DNA of 64,000 nucleotides from SB11 sp965249955. Its GTDB lineage: Bacteria > Bacteroidota > Bacteroidia > UBA8524. The DNA lies in the NCBI GenBank assembly GCA_965249955.1, contig OZ252261.1, forward strand, positions 2,666,001 through 2,730,000, written 5' to 3'. The notes under the pieces are model-generated. The model was not told where the DNA came from. It made no database searches and worked only from the letters and a program-made list of their open reading frames with translations. This document shows, in pieces, positions 25,789 to 36,600 of the stretch; the first letter of the stretch is position 1, and each line of letters begins with the position of its first letter. The position numbers and the translations under genes are program-made.

Positions 25789-25796
25789 TATTTTTG
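25789..25796 (+). promoter_or_regulatory. -7 element of lepA
   Basis: TATTTTTG, an exact TAnnTTTG match, ends seven bases before the ATG at 25804. It supports 25804 as the lepA start and argues against the in-frame ATG at 25777, which lies before the core. Confidence 0.5.
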
Positions 25797-25803
25797 CGCT
25801 TTC

Positions 25804-27591
25804 ATGGAGCACATACGCAATTTTTGCATCATCGCACATATAGACCACGGCAAGAGTACTTTGGCCGATAGGTTGTTAGAATTTACACAAACCGTTACCG
25901 CCCGTAAGATGCAAGCACAAGTGCTTGACGATATGGATTTGGAGCGAGAACGTGGTATTACTATTAAAAGCCACGCCATACAAATGGACTATTTGTATGA
26001 AGGTAAAAAATACACACTTAACCTTATTGATACTCCCGGGCACGTAGACTTTTCATACGAAGTATCTCGTTCAATAGCTGCCTGCGAAGGCGCGTTGTTA
26101 ATTGTTGATGCAGCACAGGGTATTCAGGCTCAAACAATTTCAAACCTTTATTTAGCATTAGATCAAGGGCTTGAAATTATACCGATATTAAATAAGATGG
26201 ATTTACCGGGAGCAATGCCCGAAGAGGTAAAAGACCAAATTATTGAGCTTATTGGCTGTAATGACGAAGATATAATACCTGCCAGTGGTAAAACAGGCAT
26301 GGGAATACCTGAGATATTAAGTGCTATTATAGAGCGTATACATGCGCCAAAGGGAAATCCTGATGCGCCTCTTAAAGCATTGGTTTTCGATTCAGTTTTT
26401 AACTCATTTCGTGGTGTAATCGGTTACTTTAAAGTAGTTGATGGCGTTATGAAAAGTGGTGATAAGGTGAAGTTTATGAATACGGCGAAAGAATATTACG
26501 CCGAAGAGATAGGTGTATTACGCCTTGAAAAAGAACCACGCAAAGAAGTAAAAACAGGCGATGTAGGTTATATAATCTCAGGGGTTAAAGAAGCCCGCGA
26601 AGTAAAGGTAGGTGATACCATTACTACTTCGTTAAATCCTACCAAAGAAAGTATACGTGGTTTTGAAGATGTGAAACCAATGGTGTTTGCAGGTATTTAC
26701 CCTGTTGATACTGAGGATTTTGAAGAGCTGAGGGAGAGTATGTATAAACTACAACTAAACGATGCTTCGTTGGTATTTGAGCCTGAATCATCGGCAGCTT
26801 TGGGTTTTGGTTTCCGTTGCGGCTTTTTAGGTATGCTGCACATGGAGATTATACAAGAACGCTTGGAACGTGAGTTTGATATGACTGTTATAACAACTGT
26901 ACCCAACGTATCGTACCATGCGTATACTACTAAGAACGAAGAAATAATAGTAAATAACCCAAGCGATTTGCCCGACCCGTCAAAATTGGATAGGGTAGAA
27001 GAGCCTTTTGTATTAATACAAATTATTACCAGTTCCGATTTTGTTGGTTCTGTAATGTCGTTATGCTTAGGTCGCAGGGGAATACTTAAAAATCAAATAT
27101 ACCTTACCACTTCTCGTGTTGAGTTAAATTTTGAGATACCAATGGCTGAGGTAGTGTTTGACTTTTATGATAAACTAAAAACGGTTTCTAAAGGTTACGC
27201 TTCTTTGGATTACCACCCGATAGATTACAGAGAATCTAGCTTGGTGAAGTTGGATATATTTTTGAATAAAGAACCTGTTGATGCCTTATCGGCAGTAATA
27301 CATCGCGATCGTGCATACGAGTGGGGCAAGAAGATTTGTGAAAAACTGAAAGAACTTATCCCAAAACAACAGTTTGAGATTGCTATACAGGCGGGTATTG
27401 GTGCTAAGATTATTGCCCGTGAGAGTATTTCTGCATTACGTAAAGACGTAACTGCCAAATGTTATGGTGGTGATATAAGCCGTAAGCGTAAGCTGCTTGA
27501 AAAACAGAAAAAAGGTAAAAAACGTATGCGCCAAGTAGGTAATGTTGAGGTTCCTCAACAAGCATTTATGGCTGTATTGAAAATTGAGTAG
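25804..27591 (+). CDS. lepA: Elongation factor 4 (back-translocating GTPase)
   Basis: 595 residues from ATG 25804 (MEHIRNFCIIAHIDHGKST), the standard start of LepA. P-loop AHIDHGKST, switch II DTPGHVDFSYEVSRS, NKMD, and the EF-G-like domains II-III and V follow; the unique C-terminal domain ends in KCYGGDISRKRKLLEKQKKGKKRM. It is a ribosomal GTPase that helps 30S assembly and rescues stalled translocation. The ORF is open from 25777, but those nine residues are outside the family. Confidence 0.97.
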   Translation: MEHIRNFCIIAHIDHGKSTLADRLLEFTQTVTARKMQAQVLDDMDLERERGITIKSHAIQMDYLYEGKKYTLNLIDTPGHVDFSYEVSRSIAACEGALLIVDAAQGIQAQTISNLYLALDQGLEIIPILNKMDLPGAMPEEVKDQIIELIGCNDEDIIPASGKTGMGIPEILSAIIERIHAPKGNPDAPLKALVFDSVFNSFRGVIGYFKVVDGVMKSGDKVKFMNTAKEYYAEEIGVLRLEKEPRKEVKTGDVGYIISGVKEAREVKVGDTITTSLNPTKESIRGFEDVKPMVFAGIYPVDTEDFEELRESMYKLQLNDASLVFEPESSAALGFGFRCGFLGMLHMEIIQERLEREFDMTVITTVPNVSYHAYTTKNEEIIVNNPSDLPDPSKLDRVEEPFVLIQIITSSDFVGSVMSLCLGRRGILKNQIYLTTSRVELNFEIPMAEVVFDFYDKLKTVSKGYASLDYHPIDYRESSLVKLDIFLNKEPVDALSAVIHRDRAYEWGKKICEKLKELIPKQQFEIAIQAGIGAKIIARESISALRKDVTAKCYGGDISRKRKLLEKQKKGKKRMRQVGNVEVPQQAFMAVLKIE

Positions 27592-27611
27592 TATTTAAAC
27601 TAACGTATAAA

Positions 27612-28439
27612 TTAATGGGTGGGGATTTTCTTCACCCATTTTTTGTTTTTACTATCATAGGTGTAATAGAACTCGGGCTTTTTGCCTGTAACATATTTTG
27701 CTATTATCTCCTTTTCTTGTTCTGGTGTATATAAATGGCAATCACTTGTAGGGTCTTCATTAATTGTATAGAATTCTATTCTATTATCATTCAATTTATA
27801 ATAGTAATTAAACCATTCAAAGGTTGATGCTTTTTCAACCGTGTCTTTCTCAAAAATATCTTCAGGGTATAATCCGTTGTACAAACTATCTATATTATAG
27901 TTGTCGTATATATGAGTATTCTCGTAATGTCTTTTAAAAACTTTGGTGAAAAGGGTTTTATTCTTTTCGATATCGACTATAATAAGTGTCTTGTAACATT
28001 CGTGAAATACCCCAGCAATCGGGGACATTATAGACCATGCTGTTTGATAAGTACTCACTAACTCTAACACTTTTGAGTTTTCCAACGTGGTAGTTCCTAT
28101 AACTGCAATAGCTGATGATAATCCTATGTTTGTGGTATCTAGTTGGATAACTTTATAACGCTTGTTTTCCTTTATCACTATATAAGGTTCATCAAAAATT
28201 TCTGCTTCTGAATAACGGCTATAAGTACCTAAAGTATAAAAGTTAAGGGTTGAATCAACTTCATCTGCTCTAACACCTGAAAAAATTAAATTATTATCAG
28301 TTGCATACTTATGTATATCATCCACCCAAAAAATGCTATCGGGTTTTACAGTATAAATTAGGTTAGTAGTATCATCTTGCCATTGGCAAAATGATACTAA
28401 AGGGGCTAGCAAAGCAACAAAGAAACCTATAATTTTCAT
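27612..28439 (-). CDS. Secreted protein of unknown function
   Basis: 275 residues. A signal peptide (IGFFVALLAPLVSFCQ) has no clean lipobox, since the residue before Cys is Phe, so cleavage by signal peptidase I is more likely. The rest is acidic and rich in aromatic residues, with no recognised domain, repeat or sorting signal. Convergent with lepA (20 bases apart). It may be specific to this lineage. Confidence 0.65.
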   Translation of the reverse strand: MKIIGFFVALLAPLVSFCQWQDDTTNLIYTVKPDSIFWVDDIHKYATDNNLIFSGVRADEVDSTLNFYTLGTYSRYSEAEIFDEPYIVIKENKRYKVIQLDTTNIGLSSAIAVIGTTTLENSKVLELVSTYQTAWSIMSPIAGVFHECYKTLIIVDIEKNKTLFTKVFKRHYENTHIYDNYNIDSLYNGLYPEDIFEKDTVEKASTFEWFNYYYKLNDNRIEFYTINEDPTSDCHLYTPEQEKEIIAKYVTGKKPEFYYTYDSKNKKWVKKIPTH

Positions 28440-28457
28440 CTATAGTAAATGTAACAA

Positions 28458-28490
28458 AAAAGGCCGTTTAGCATAGCTAAACGGCCTTAA
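28458..28490 (-). terminator. Terminator of the NHL/PKD cargo gene
   Basis: AAGGCCGTTTAGC (28460-28472) pairs with GCTAAACGGCCTT (28476-28488); the A-run before it is a T-run on the minus strand. It lies about 24 bases past the stop codon at 28512. Confidence 0.85.
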
Positions 28491-28511
28491 ATATTTTATT
28501 GGGAAGCTTGA

Positions 28512-30464
28512 TTATTGCACTATTACAGTTTTGTTCACTTTGTTAATACCGTCGTATACAGTAACAAAGTACACACCTTTGGGTTGGCCTTCAAGGTTTA
28601 CTGATAGGCTACCGGGGTTTTCAAACAATATATCTTCGTATAAAGCTTTGCCTGTCATATCAAACACGGCTACTGTAAGTGTATTGCTCACTGGTACTTG
28701 TCCTAAATCAATAGTTAGCCTACCACTGCTAGGGTTAGGGTATACATTTACCAACTCGTCTAAAGTAACAGTTTTTATTCCTGCAGGGAATACTGATATA
28801 TAGTTAGCATTGGTTTTTGTGTTGTTACCTAGTGGGTTGGTTACTTTTAATGCTACAGTGTATATACCATTTTGGCTAAACATAACCTTAGGGTTTTGTG
28901 ATGATGCACCTGTACCTCCAACATATTGCACCGTACTGGGTGTAATAGTCCAATCCCATTGTATAGGGTTATTGGTACTTTTATCAGTAAGGAATAATGT
29001 GTCTTGAGGAGAAAGAGCCATTTTATCGGCAGAAAAATCAGCTATCGGGGCATTACCACCACCTGTATTACTTACGTTGATATAGTTGTTACGTGTTTTT
29101 ACGTTTGAGCCATACGCATTAGTAGCTGTAAGTTTTATGGTATAACTGCCACTTTGGGTAAAGGTTATTTTGGGGTTTGGGCTAGTGGCACTGGTACCGC
29201 TAGTAAAGCTAACACCTGCGCTTGGGGTAACTTCCCACAGATAGCTTGTTGGTGAGTTTAGCGAGGTATTATCAAAGGTGGCTTCAACATTTACGTTTAT
29301 ACTGGTAGAAAATGTGCTAAAATCAGCAACGGGTTTCAAATCAATAGTACGTATGGTATGGTTGCGAACATCGGTTACATACAAAATATCTTTTGAAGCA
29401 TTAAAAGCTAATTGACCTGGGAAATCAAAACGGGCATCTGTACTTTGTCCATCAGTTGTTCCATTGGTATTGTACTTTCCAGCTACAGTTGTTACCTGTC
29501 CGCCGCTTATTTTGCGTATGGTATTAGCTTGACCGTTACGACCGTCAGCAACAAATATATTGTTAAAGGCATCAATGGCTAAACCGTTTGGCGATGCAAA
29601 TGTGGCCGACATGGCAGCACCGTCATCACCTCCTTGGCTTCCACTTCCTGCTATTGTAGTAACCATATTAGTGGTTAGGTCTATACTGCGTATGTTGCGG
29701 TTGGCAACATCAGCTACTAAAAGAGTGGTACTGTTTAATAATTCTACCGATACAGGTAAATCAAATTTGGCTGTTGCTGCTGCTCCATCATCATTGCCAT
29801 AAACACCAGGTACACCAGCTAATAGAGAAACAGTTCCGTCAGTAGCAATTTTACGTATACAGGCATTAAAAGCATCTGCAACATAAATTACACCATCAGT
29901 ATTAACTGCAACATCCATAGGTGTATCAAAGCGAGCGGCAGTGCCTACACCATTTTGGTAGCTACCTATGCCAGCACCCGGTCCGGGGGCTTCACCAGCA
30001 AAGGTGGTAACTACTTGGCCGCTACCTGCTGATACAAAGTTGGTTATTTTGCGTATGCAATGGTTTTGGGCATCGGCTACGTATAGGTTGCCACTGGCAT
30101 CAAGGGCAATACCCATGGGGGTATTAAAACGTGTAGTAGTGCTTGTGCCGTTTATATAGCCGGCTGTTAATCCTGTATTTGGGTCTCCTGTAGATCCGGC
30201 ACGGGTGTATACATTGTCTTCACTAGGGTTGTATAGGCGTATGCGGTGCCCAAATTGTTCACTTATATAAATACGTCCGCTACCATCAATGGCTATACCA
30301 TAAGGCTCGTTAAATAATGCACTAGCAAGTTTTGTAGTTACTACATTACTAGCTCCACTTCCCGCTTGACCAGCAAAGGTGCTAACAGTTTGAGCATTTA
30401 TTTGCGGACATAGCAAGCAAATTACAAAGGATAAAAGAGTAATTCTAAAATAATTCATAGTCAT
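28512..30464 (-). CDS. T9SS cargo protein: NHL repeats, PKD domains, type A sorting domain
   Basis: 650 residues. A signal peptide (LLSFVICLLCPQINAQ) is followed by six or so NHL repeats (about 35-375; GIAIDGSGRIYISEQFGHRI, GIALDASGNLYVADAQNHCI, DVAVNTDGVIYVADAFNACI, GLAIDAFNNIFVADGR), a six-bladed propeller fold. Two PKD domains follow (about 380-560; SGSYTIKLTATNAYGSN, NGIYTVALKVTNPLGNN), then a type A sorting domain (about 575-650; VNVYPNPSSGRLTIDL to the C-terminal Lys/Thr-rich strand). It is exported through the outer membrane by T9SS and processed at the C-terminus. Function probably binding or adhesion. Confidence 0.92.
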   Translation of the reverse strand: MTMNYFRITLLSFVICLLCPQINAQTVSTFAGQAGSGASNVVTTKLASALFNEPYGIAIDGSGRIYISEQFGHRIRLYNPSEDNVYTRAGSTGDPNTGLTAGYINGTSTTTRFNTPMGIALDASGNLYVADAQNHCIRKITNFVSAGSGQVVTTFAGEAPGPGAGIGSYQNGVGTAARFDTPMDVAVNTDGVIYVADAFNACIRKIATDGTVSLLAGVPGVYGNDDGAAATAKFDLPVSVELLNSTTLLVADVANRNIRSIDLTTNMVTTIAGSGSQGGDDGAAMSATFASPNGLAIDAFNNIFVADGRNGQANTIRKISGGQVTTVAGKYNTNGTTDGQSTDARFDFPGQLAFNASKDILYVTDVRNHTIRTIDLKPVADFSTFSTSINVNVEATFDNTSLNSPTSYLWEVTPSAGVSFTSGTSATSPNPKITFTQSGSYTIKLTATNAYGSNVKTRNNYINVSNTGGGNAPIADFSADKMALSPQDTLFLTDKSTNNPIQWDWTITPSTVQYVGGTGASSQNPKVMFSQNGIYTVALKVTNPLGNNTKTNANYISVFPAGIKTVTLDELVNVYPNPSSGRLTIDLGQVPVSNTLTVAVFDMTGKALYEDILFENPGSLSVNLEGQPKGVYFVTVYDGINKVNKTVIVQ

Positions 30465-30501
30465 CGGTTTTGCACAATGTTATAGAAATATCTTAAAATA
30501 T

Positions 30502-30523
30502 AAAAGCCTTGTATAAGGCTTTT
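30502..30523. terminator. Small bidirectional hairpin
   Basis: AAAAGCCTT-GTAT-AAGGCTTTT (30502-30523) is a symmetric hairpin with A/T ends, lying between two minus-strand genes. It could serve as a second terminator after the one at 30554-30586. Confidence 0.5.
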
Positions 30524-30553
30524 ATATTTAGGGGTAGTTCATAGATTAAAATT

Positions 30554-30586
30554 AAAAAGCCTTCGAGGATAATTCCTCGAAGGCTT
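30554..30586 (-). terminator. Terminator of the giant cargo gene
   Basis: AAGCCTTCGAGGA (30557-30569) pairs perfectly with TCCTCGAAGGCTT (30574-30586); the minus strand then has a T-rich tail. It lies 28 bases past the stop at 30614. Confidence 0.85.
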
Positions 30587-30613
30587 ATAATATAGAATTG
30601 GTTTTACTAAAAC

Positions 30614-33600
30614 TTATTTAGCAATAGTGAAACGCAGTACTGCTTGGTTTTGGCTTTGTTGTATTCTAGCCATATAAACACCCGCAGGTAAAGTAGTAAG
30701 GTCGATAGACATTGTTTCAGTTAAAGCATTTACTTTTACTTCATGTATAGTTCTTCCCGTCATATCAGTAATACTTAGAATAGCATCTTCAGCTAGTGCA
30801 TTACCGAAATTTATTGTGAACGATCCATTAGAAGGATTAGGATAAAGGTTCATTTTAGACGCAAAGTCTTCGTTTACAGAAGTAGTATTAGCACCAACAG
30901 TTACTACCCTGCATACTTGGTTAGAAGCATTGCCTGATGGGTCGGTTACTTGGTAGCAAATGCTGTATACACCTTCAGTTATATAATCAATATTTGAAGT
31001 TATATCCATCAAGCCGGCCAATGTAGTGCTATCGTAATAGTTGTCTACTATTTTAACACCGGCATCGTTATACGGTTGCCAGCGTTGTACAGTTATTGTT
31101 GGTAACCCTTTCAAGTATAATACAGGTGCTGTACGATCAACAACTTTTACAATACGAGTTACCGTAGTTGCATTATTGTTCTCACAATCTACTGCAGAGT
31201 ATGTTAATGTGTAATTACCCAATACTTCATTGTTAGGAGCTGTATCAACATCCCACTGAACATTTTGACAATAGTTGTCGGTTACTTTAGCACCTTGCTC
31301 AAAGTAGTCAGTGTGTACGTCTATTACTACTGTGTCTTTTCCAATTAACTTAATAACAGGCAATGTGTTGTCTTGCACATCAATGTACCTTGTGGTAATT
31401 GTAATATTGCCAGAACTATCAGTAGCTGTATAAGTTATTGGGTATATGCCCACTGTAGAAAGATTTACCATGTTTTGGTTGACAATAATATTTACGCCTG
31501 CGTAATAGTTGTCAGTACCTGTATACCCGGGTTCTGTATATGTGGTATTTACTTCAACCACTACTGTATCGTTACCGGTAAGGGTTAGTACAGGAGCAAC
31601 ATCATCAATCACATTTACTATTCTCACGGCTGAGTCTTTATTGCCAGCGGCATCAGCAACCGTGTAGTATACATAGTAGCTACCCAATTTGTTCATATCA
31701 ATATTGTCTCCAGTATTAATACCAAGAAGGTTACGGTTTAGGTAATCAGTTGCTGTTGCACCTGCATCACTATAAGCAGTATTTACTGTTATAACTTCAG
31801 GTTTGTTACCTAAAACATCAATCACAGGAGCTGTAACGTCAGGAGTTACTTCAACTACTCTTGTAGCAAGTTCTGAAGTATTACCTTCAGTATCAATTAC
31901 AGAGTAGGTTACATAGTAAGTACCCACTTTAGTAGTATCAACATTGTTGTTAACCACTATTGATGATGTAATGTTACCATCAATATTATCAAAAGCGGTA
32001 GCCTGCATATCTGTATATTGGTACCATTGTTCAACTTTAACAGTGTCGGGACCATTTAAGGTTACTACAGGTTTTACATTATCAACAGATATAAACAATG
32101 GGTAATCTTCATACTCACCTGCAGGGTTAATACCACAAGGAGTGTTATTGTCGCTTCCGTATGAAGTTCCAACACGTAAGGTTGTATAACCTATTACTGC
32201 AGTTGAAGGCACCGTAAATGTAGCTGCAAAAGCAAGGGTTTTAGCAGCTGGTTCAGAAGCTACTAGCTCACCTGCATCATCAAAATCACCATCGTTGTTC
32301 CAGTCTACCCATATTTTACGATTCATTGAATCTACAATAGAGTTACGTTCAACAATAATGTCAACTGAACTTCTTTTAAATAGTTCTACCGGTGTAAAAT
32401 CATTTAAGTATGAAGTATAGCGAGAAGTACCTACAGAGCTAGTATTATCAATAGAGCGTAACTTCACTCTGCTAATACCTATATCTGAACTTAAAGTACC
32501 TGCTACAGGGTCGCAATAGTCAAAAATATCAAGGTAGTTTACTTGTACAGCACTATCAGCACCAACACTATTGGTTGCTACTAGTTTTATAGTGTACATA
32601 CCTGATTTGTTAAACGATACCTTAAACGTTTCCTCATTGTCAGCACCAATAATACTGGCTGTTAAAGCAGGAGTTACTTCCCACTTCCAATTTGTTGGGC
32701 CTTGTTTTGAAGTATCAGTAAGTGTAATAGTATTTAATACAGGGGCTCTTAACTTGTCAGCTTTAAACCCTACTACAGGAGCTGTTGTAGGATCTACAAC
32801 GGTTACTGATTTGGTTATAGTACTAATACCGCCGCAATTGGTTACAGATAATTTTACAGGATAAGTGCCTGCTGTATTCCAAGCGTAACGGTCAAAGTTA
32901 AGATTACCACCTTCAAGTCCTTCTTGATTATTAGGAGGATTAAAATCCCACTCATAAGCTAGTAACGAACCTGTGCTAGCACTTGAAAAAGTTGCTACTT
33001 TATCTGTATATATAGTACTAGGTACAGTAAAGTCGGCAGTTGGTGTTGGTGTACCTTTATCAGGGGTAGAAGTCCAATACGCTTCAAAACCGTTAGCAGT
33101 ACCGGCTCCATTAGTACTCCATTCCAAGAACATTTTCCCTGAATTGGCTACTAATCCGCTAACACCACCAGGAAGGGTTGAGCTGCTTGAAGTAAACGAA
33201 CCCAAAAGTATTCCGGTATTGTCAACACCATCGTATACTTTCAGTACATCACCAGCATCAGCAACATCAAAAGACTTGAATTTCAAGAATACTTTGTCAG
33301 CACAGGGTTGAATAGCAAAAGTACAATTAGTGCTGTTAGTATATATACCTGAAACGCCACCTTCATCGCTAATTCTGCCTGAAGAAGCTTTAGAGCTAAG
33401 AGAAGAACAGAAGTCTACATTTTCATTTACTGAAATGTATGCTTTTTTACATTTGGTAGTACCTGCACCGTTAGCATTATCTGTACTTAAGCAAATCTCA
33501 TACTCGCCTGAAGATAAAAAGAATGCTGTAGGGTTATCGCTATTAGGGTTATCCCAAATAATCTCGCTTGAAGGAGAACCTGACCATAACCAGCTAGTAG

Positions 33601-36600
33601 CTCCAAAATCAGATAAGTCAGAAAACTGAACTTCTTCAACTAAGTCTACAACCAATTTACTTGCTGAAAAATCAGAAATAGGTGTTCTAGTTGGAGCTTT
33701 AACAGTGATTTTTTGTGATACACTATCAGAACCTTGGCAGCTTCTAACAGTCATCGCCAAATCGTATGTTCCGGTAGCAAGCGTAGCCTTATAGTCTCTA
33801 CCTTTATCTACAGCAACTCCATCTAAATACCAAGTATAATCAAGTACAACACCAGCAATTGGTTTAAATGCACTGAAGAATACGGCTGGCGAGTTTTCGT
33901 ATAGGCTATCGGGTGAAGCAATAACAGCAGTAGGTGAAGGAGTAGGGAAGTAAGACTCATCTGCACCAAGAGTAGGTGAGAAAAGACAACGTACATCACC
34001 ATCATTATCATTAACTACGTCATATATTCTAATACCTCTAAGGTTTATTACTGATTGATCAATATGTAAATCACTATTAGAGATAAAGTTAGGCTCTTGA
34101 TTATAAGAGTTTATATTGAAAACAGGTTGAGCGGCTTGTAAAGCAGCAAAGTCTGCAATAGCACCATCAAAATAAAATTGATCAGAACTACTGTACGACA
34201 TGTAATTATTATAATCTAGTGAATCAAAAGAACTACCTGATGTATAAAATACATACGAGTTGGCAGAAGTACGGTAGTTTTTGAAATGGTTATTCAAAAC
34301 AACCGAATTGTCACTATTAAAAAACCTTACAGCATAGCCCGAAGTTGCACTTACAGAGTTATGGTAAATTTTAAGGTTATCAGCATAATAGAAATATACA
34401 CCATAGTCAGAACTACTGTGTACTCTATTATTATATACTAAACTACGTATACTATTGTCGTAACTGTTTGCATTAAAGTAATACAAGTACATACCATAGT
34501 CTCTTGCATCAATGGTATTATTTGAAATAACACTGTTTGAGGCATAATAAATATAGAAACCATCTCCGGCTGCATTTCTAGTAGGAGAAGTCACACAATT
34601 ATCAATCAACATCTTATCTCCATAGTATGTATATACAGGATAATAGTTTTGCTGACTAAAATTACAGTTAGTAATTTGGTTACCTACAATATAAGAAGAA
34701 GTGCTTGCACCTCTCAAACTCATACCATAGTATGCACCTTCAACATCTAAACTGTCAAAAACATTATAATTACCGTTGTTACCGTTAGCAGTTCCAGAGG
34801 TAAGCGATCCTGATAAAGCAATACCTACAGTGAAAGTACCGGTTGAAGAATTATTCATTTTGATATGCAAATTCTCAAAACGGTTGTAGTTGGCTTCGTT
34901 TGTAAGCAAAACACCTATACCATAAGTAATATCAGTAGCACTTATGGTCATATCTCTAAAACCAACATAGTCTGTACCATTAAACAATACAGTTATCATG
35001 TCTGCCGTGCTAGATCCATCGTGGGTTAATATTGTACTTCCTTTTCCTGCACCCACAAAAGTAACCGTGTTGGTAGCTGACGCTCCAGGTATTTCATCAA
35101 ATACCAATTGCTCGGTATAAGTACCTGCAGCTACTTGGAATACAACCGGCCCGTTAATAGTACACTCATGTAATGATAATACGGCTTCGCTAAAACTAAC
35201 AAAGTTTGTAGATGAGGGAGCTTGATTAGCATCAATAGTATAAGTTCCGCTTAATGGAGCAACACAAGGCGTTCTATAAGTATAAGGACCTTCCCAAACA
35301 GAACTATCACCTGTAGCACATATCTCGCGAACAAAGAAATAATAATTTGTACGAGGTTGTAAACTACTTAAATTAACAGTAGGTGAAGTAACTATAGTAC
35401 CCGAACCTGTAGGTTTAACATTGTTTGTTGAGTTTACGTATGCCCAAGTATTGCTTACTGAACCTGCAACCCAGTTAATTGTAACACTGTTGGGAGTTAG
35501 TGCACTTGACGATACTCCTGTTGGGGGAGGTAGGTTGGCTTGTTTCGTCACTTGGACTGAATCGTTTATAACCACAGTATCTGTTACACCATTCGGCATA
35601 GAAGTCCATGCTTTAACACTATGAGCTGCAGACGTAAAGTTGTAACTACCTATAGACATTTGCCTTACAAAAGAACCCGAACCGCCTACGGTATCAATAA
35701 TACCGGTATAGTTATATGGTGTTTGTGCTACGCCGTCAACACTCCAGTTAACGGTAACACTATCAATTTGGTTTGTGCCAAAATTCTGAACAGAAACAAC
35801 TACGTTGTGCACCCCTGAGCAATATACATTTGGAGAATCCACAGCAATTACGCCCGCATCGTTTTGGGCGCCTGATGAAAGTACTTTAATAACAAGCAAA
35901 CCATCACCTATACCCATACTAGCTAGGTTATTTTGCATACTGCCCGCGTTGTATGAGCCTCCACCGCCGCCTTCGGGGTTTCCTGTTGCACTGTTTTGGG
36001 CAGCGCCTGCGCCACCACTGTAGCCACCACCACCGCCGCAACGGTAGTTATCCCAGCTACTTGTTCCGCCGCCGCTTCCAAATCCACCTTCTCCGCGTCC
36101 GGCTGATGTTCCTGTACCGCCTTCGCCACCACTTATAAATGATTTACCCCCGCCGGTTCCACCGCCGTTGGTAAGAAGACCACCACCGCCATCTGCAGAG
36201 CTAGATGTAGCTCCACCGTTTCCGTTAGTTCCTCCTGAACCTGTGTTAACCGCATTTGCCGAAGCATTCCCTGAAGTGGTTATTGAAGCATCAGTAGTGG
36301 CAGTGTGCGAAGTAGCCCAAGAGCCTCCACCGCCTCCGGCGATAATTAGCGGAGTATTATCCATATACGTAAGGAAGGTTCCCCCGCCTCCGGCATATTG
36401 ATTGTTACTTCCTACTGGAGGAGGGGCTTTTTGACCAACAAGTATTTTTAGGGTATCCCCTTTAGTTAACTGAAAGTCGCCCGACATAAATGCTCCTCTA
36501 CCACCATAAGGGCCGTAGCCTTTAGCTCCTGTTGCTTCGATGTGATAGAAGCCTGTTTGAGGCACAATCCAGTACTGAATACCGTTGACAACAGCAACTT

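Noticed and set aside
25777..25803. Longer N-terminus of lepA from ATG 25777
   Set aside because: It lies upstream of the predicted promoter core at 25789-25796 and adds nine residues absent from the LepA family.
35923..36401. Plus- and minus-strand frames over the glycine-rich domain
   Set aside because: They read as low-complexity mirror frames of the Gly-rich coding region and have no independent starts or family signals.
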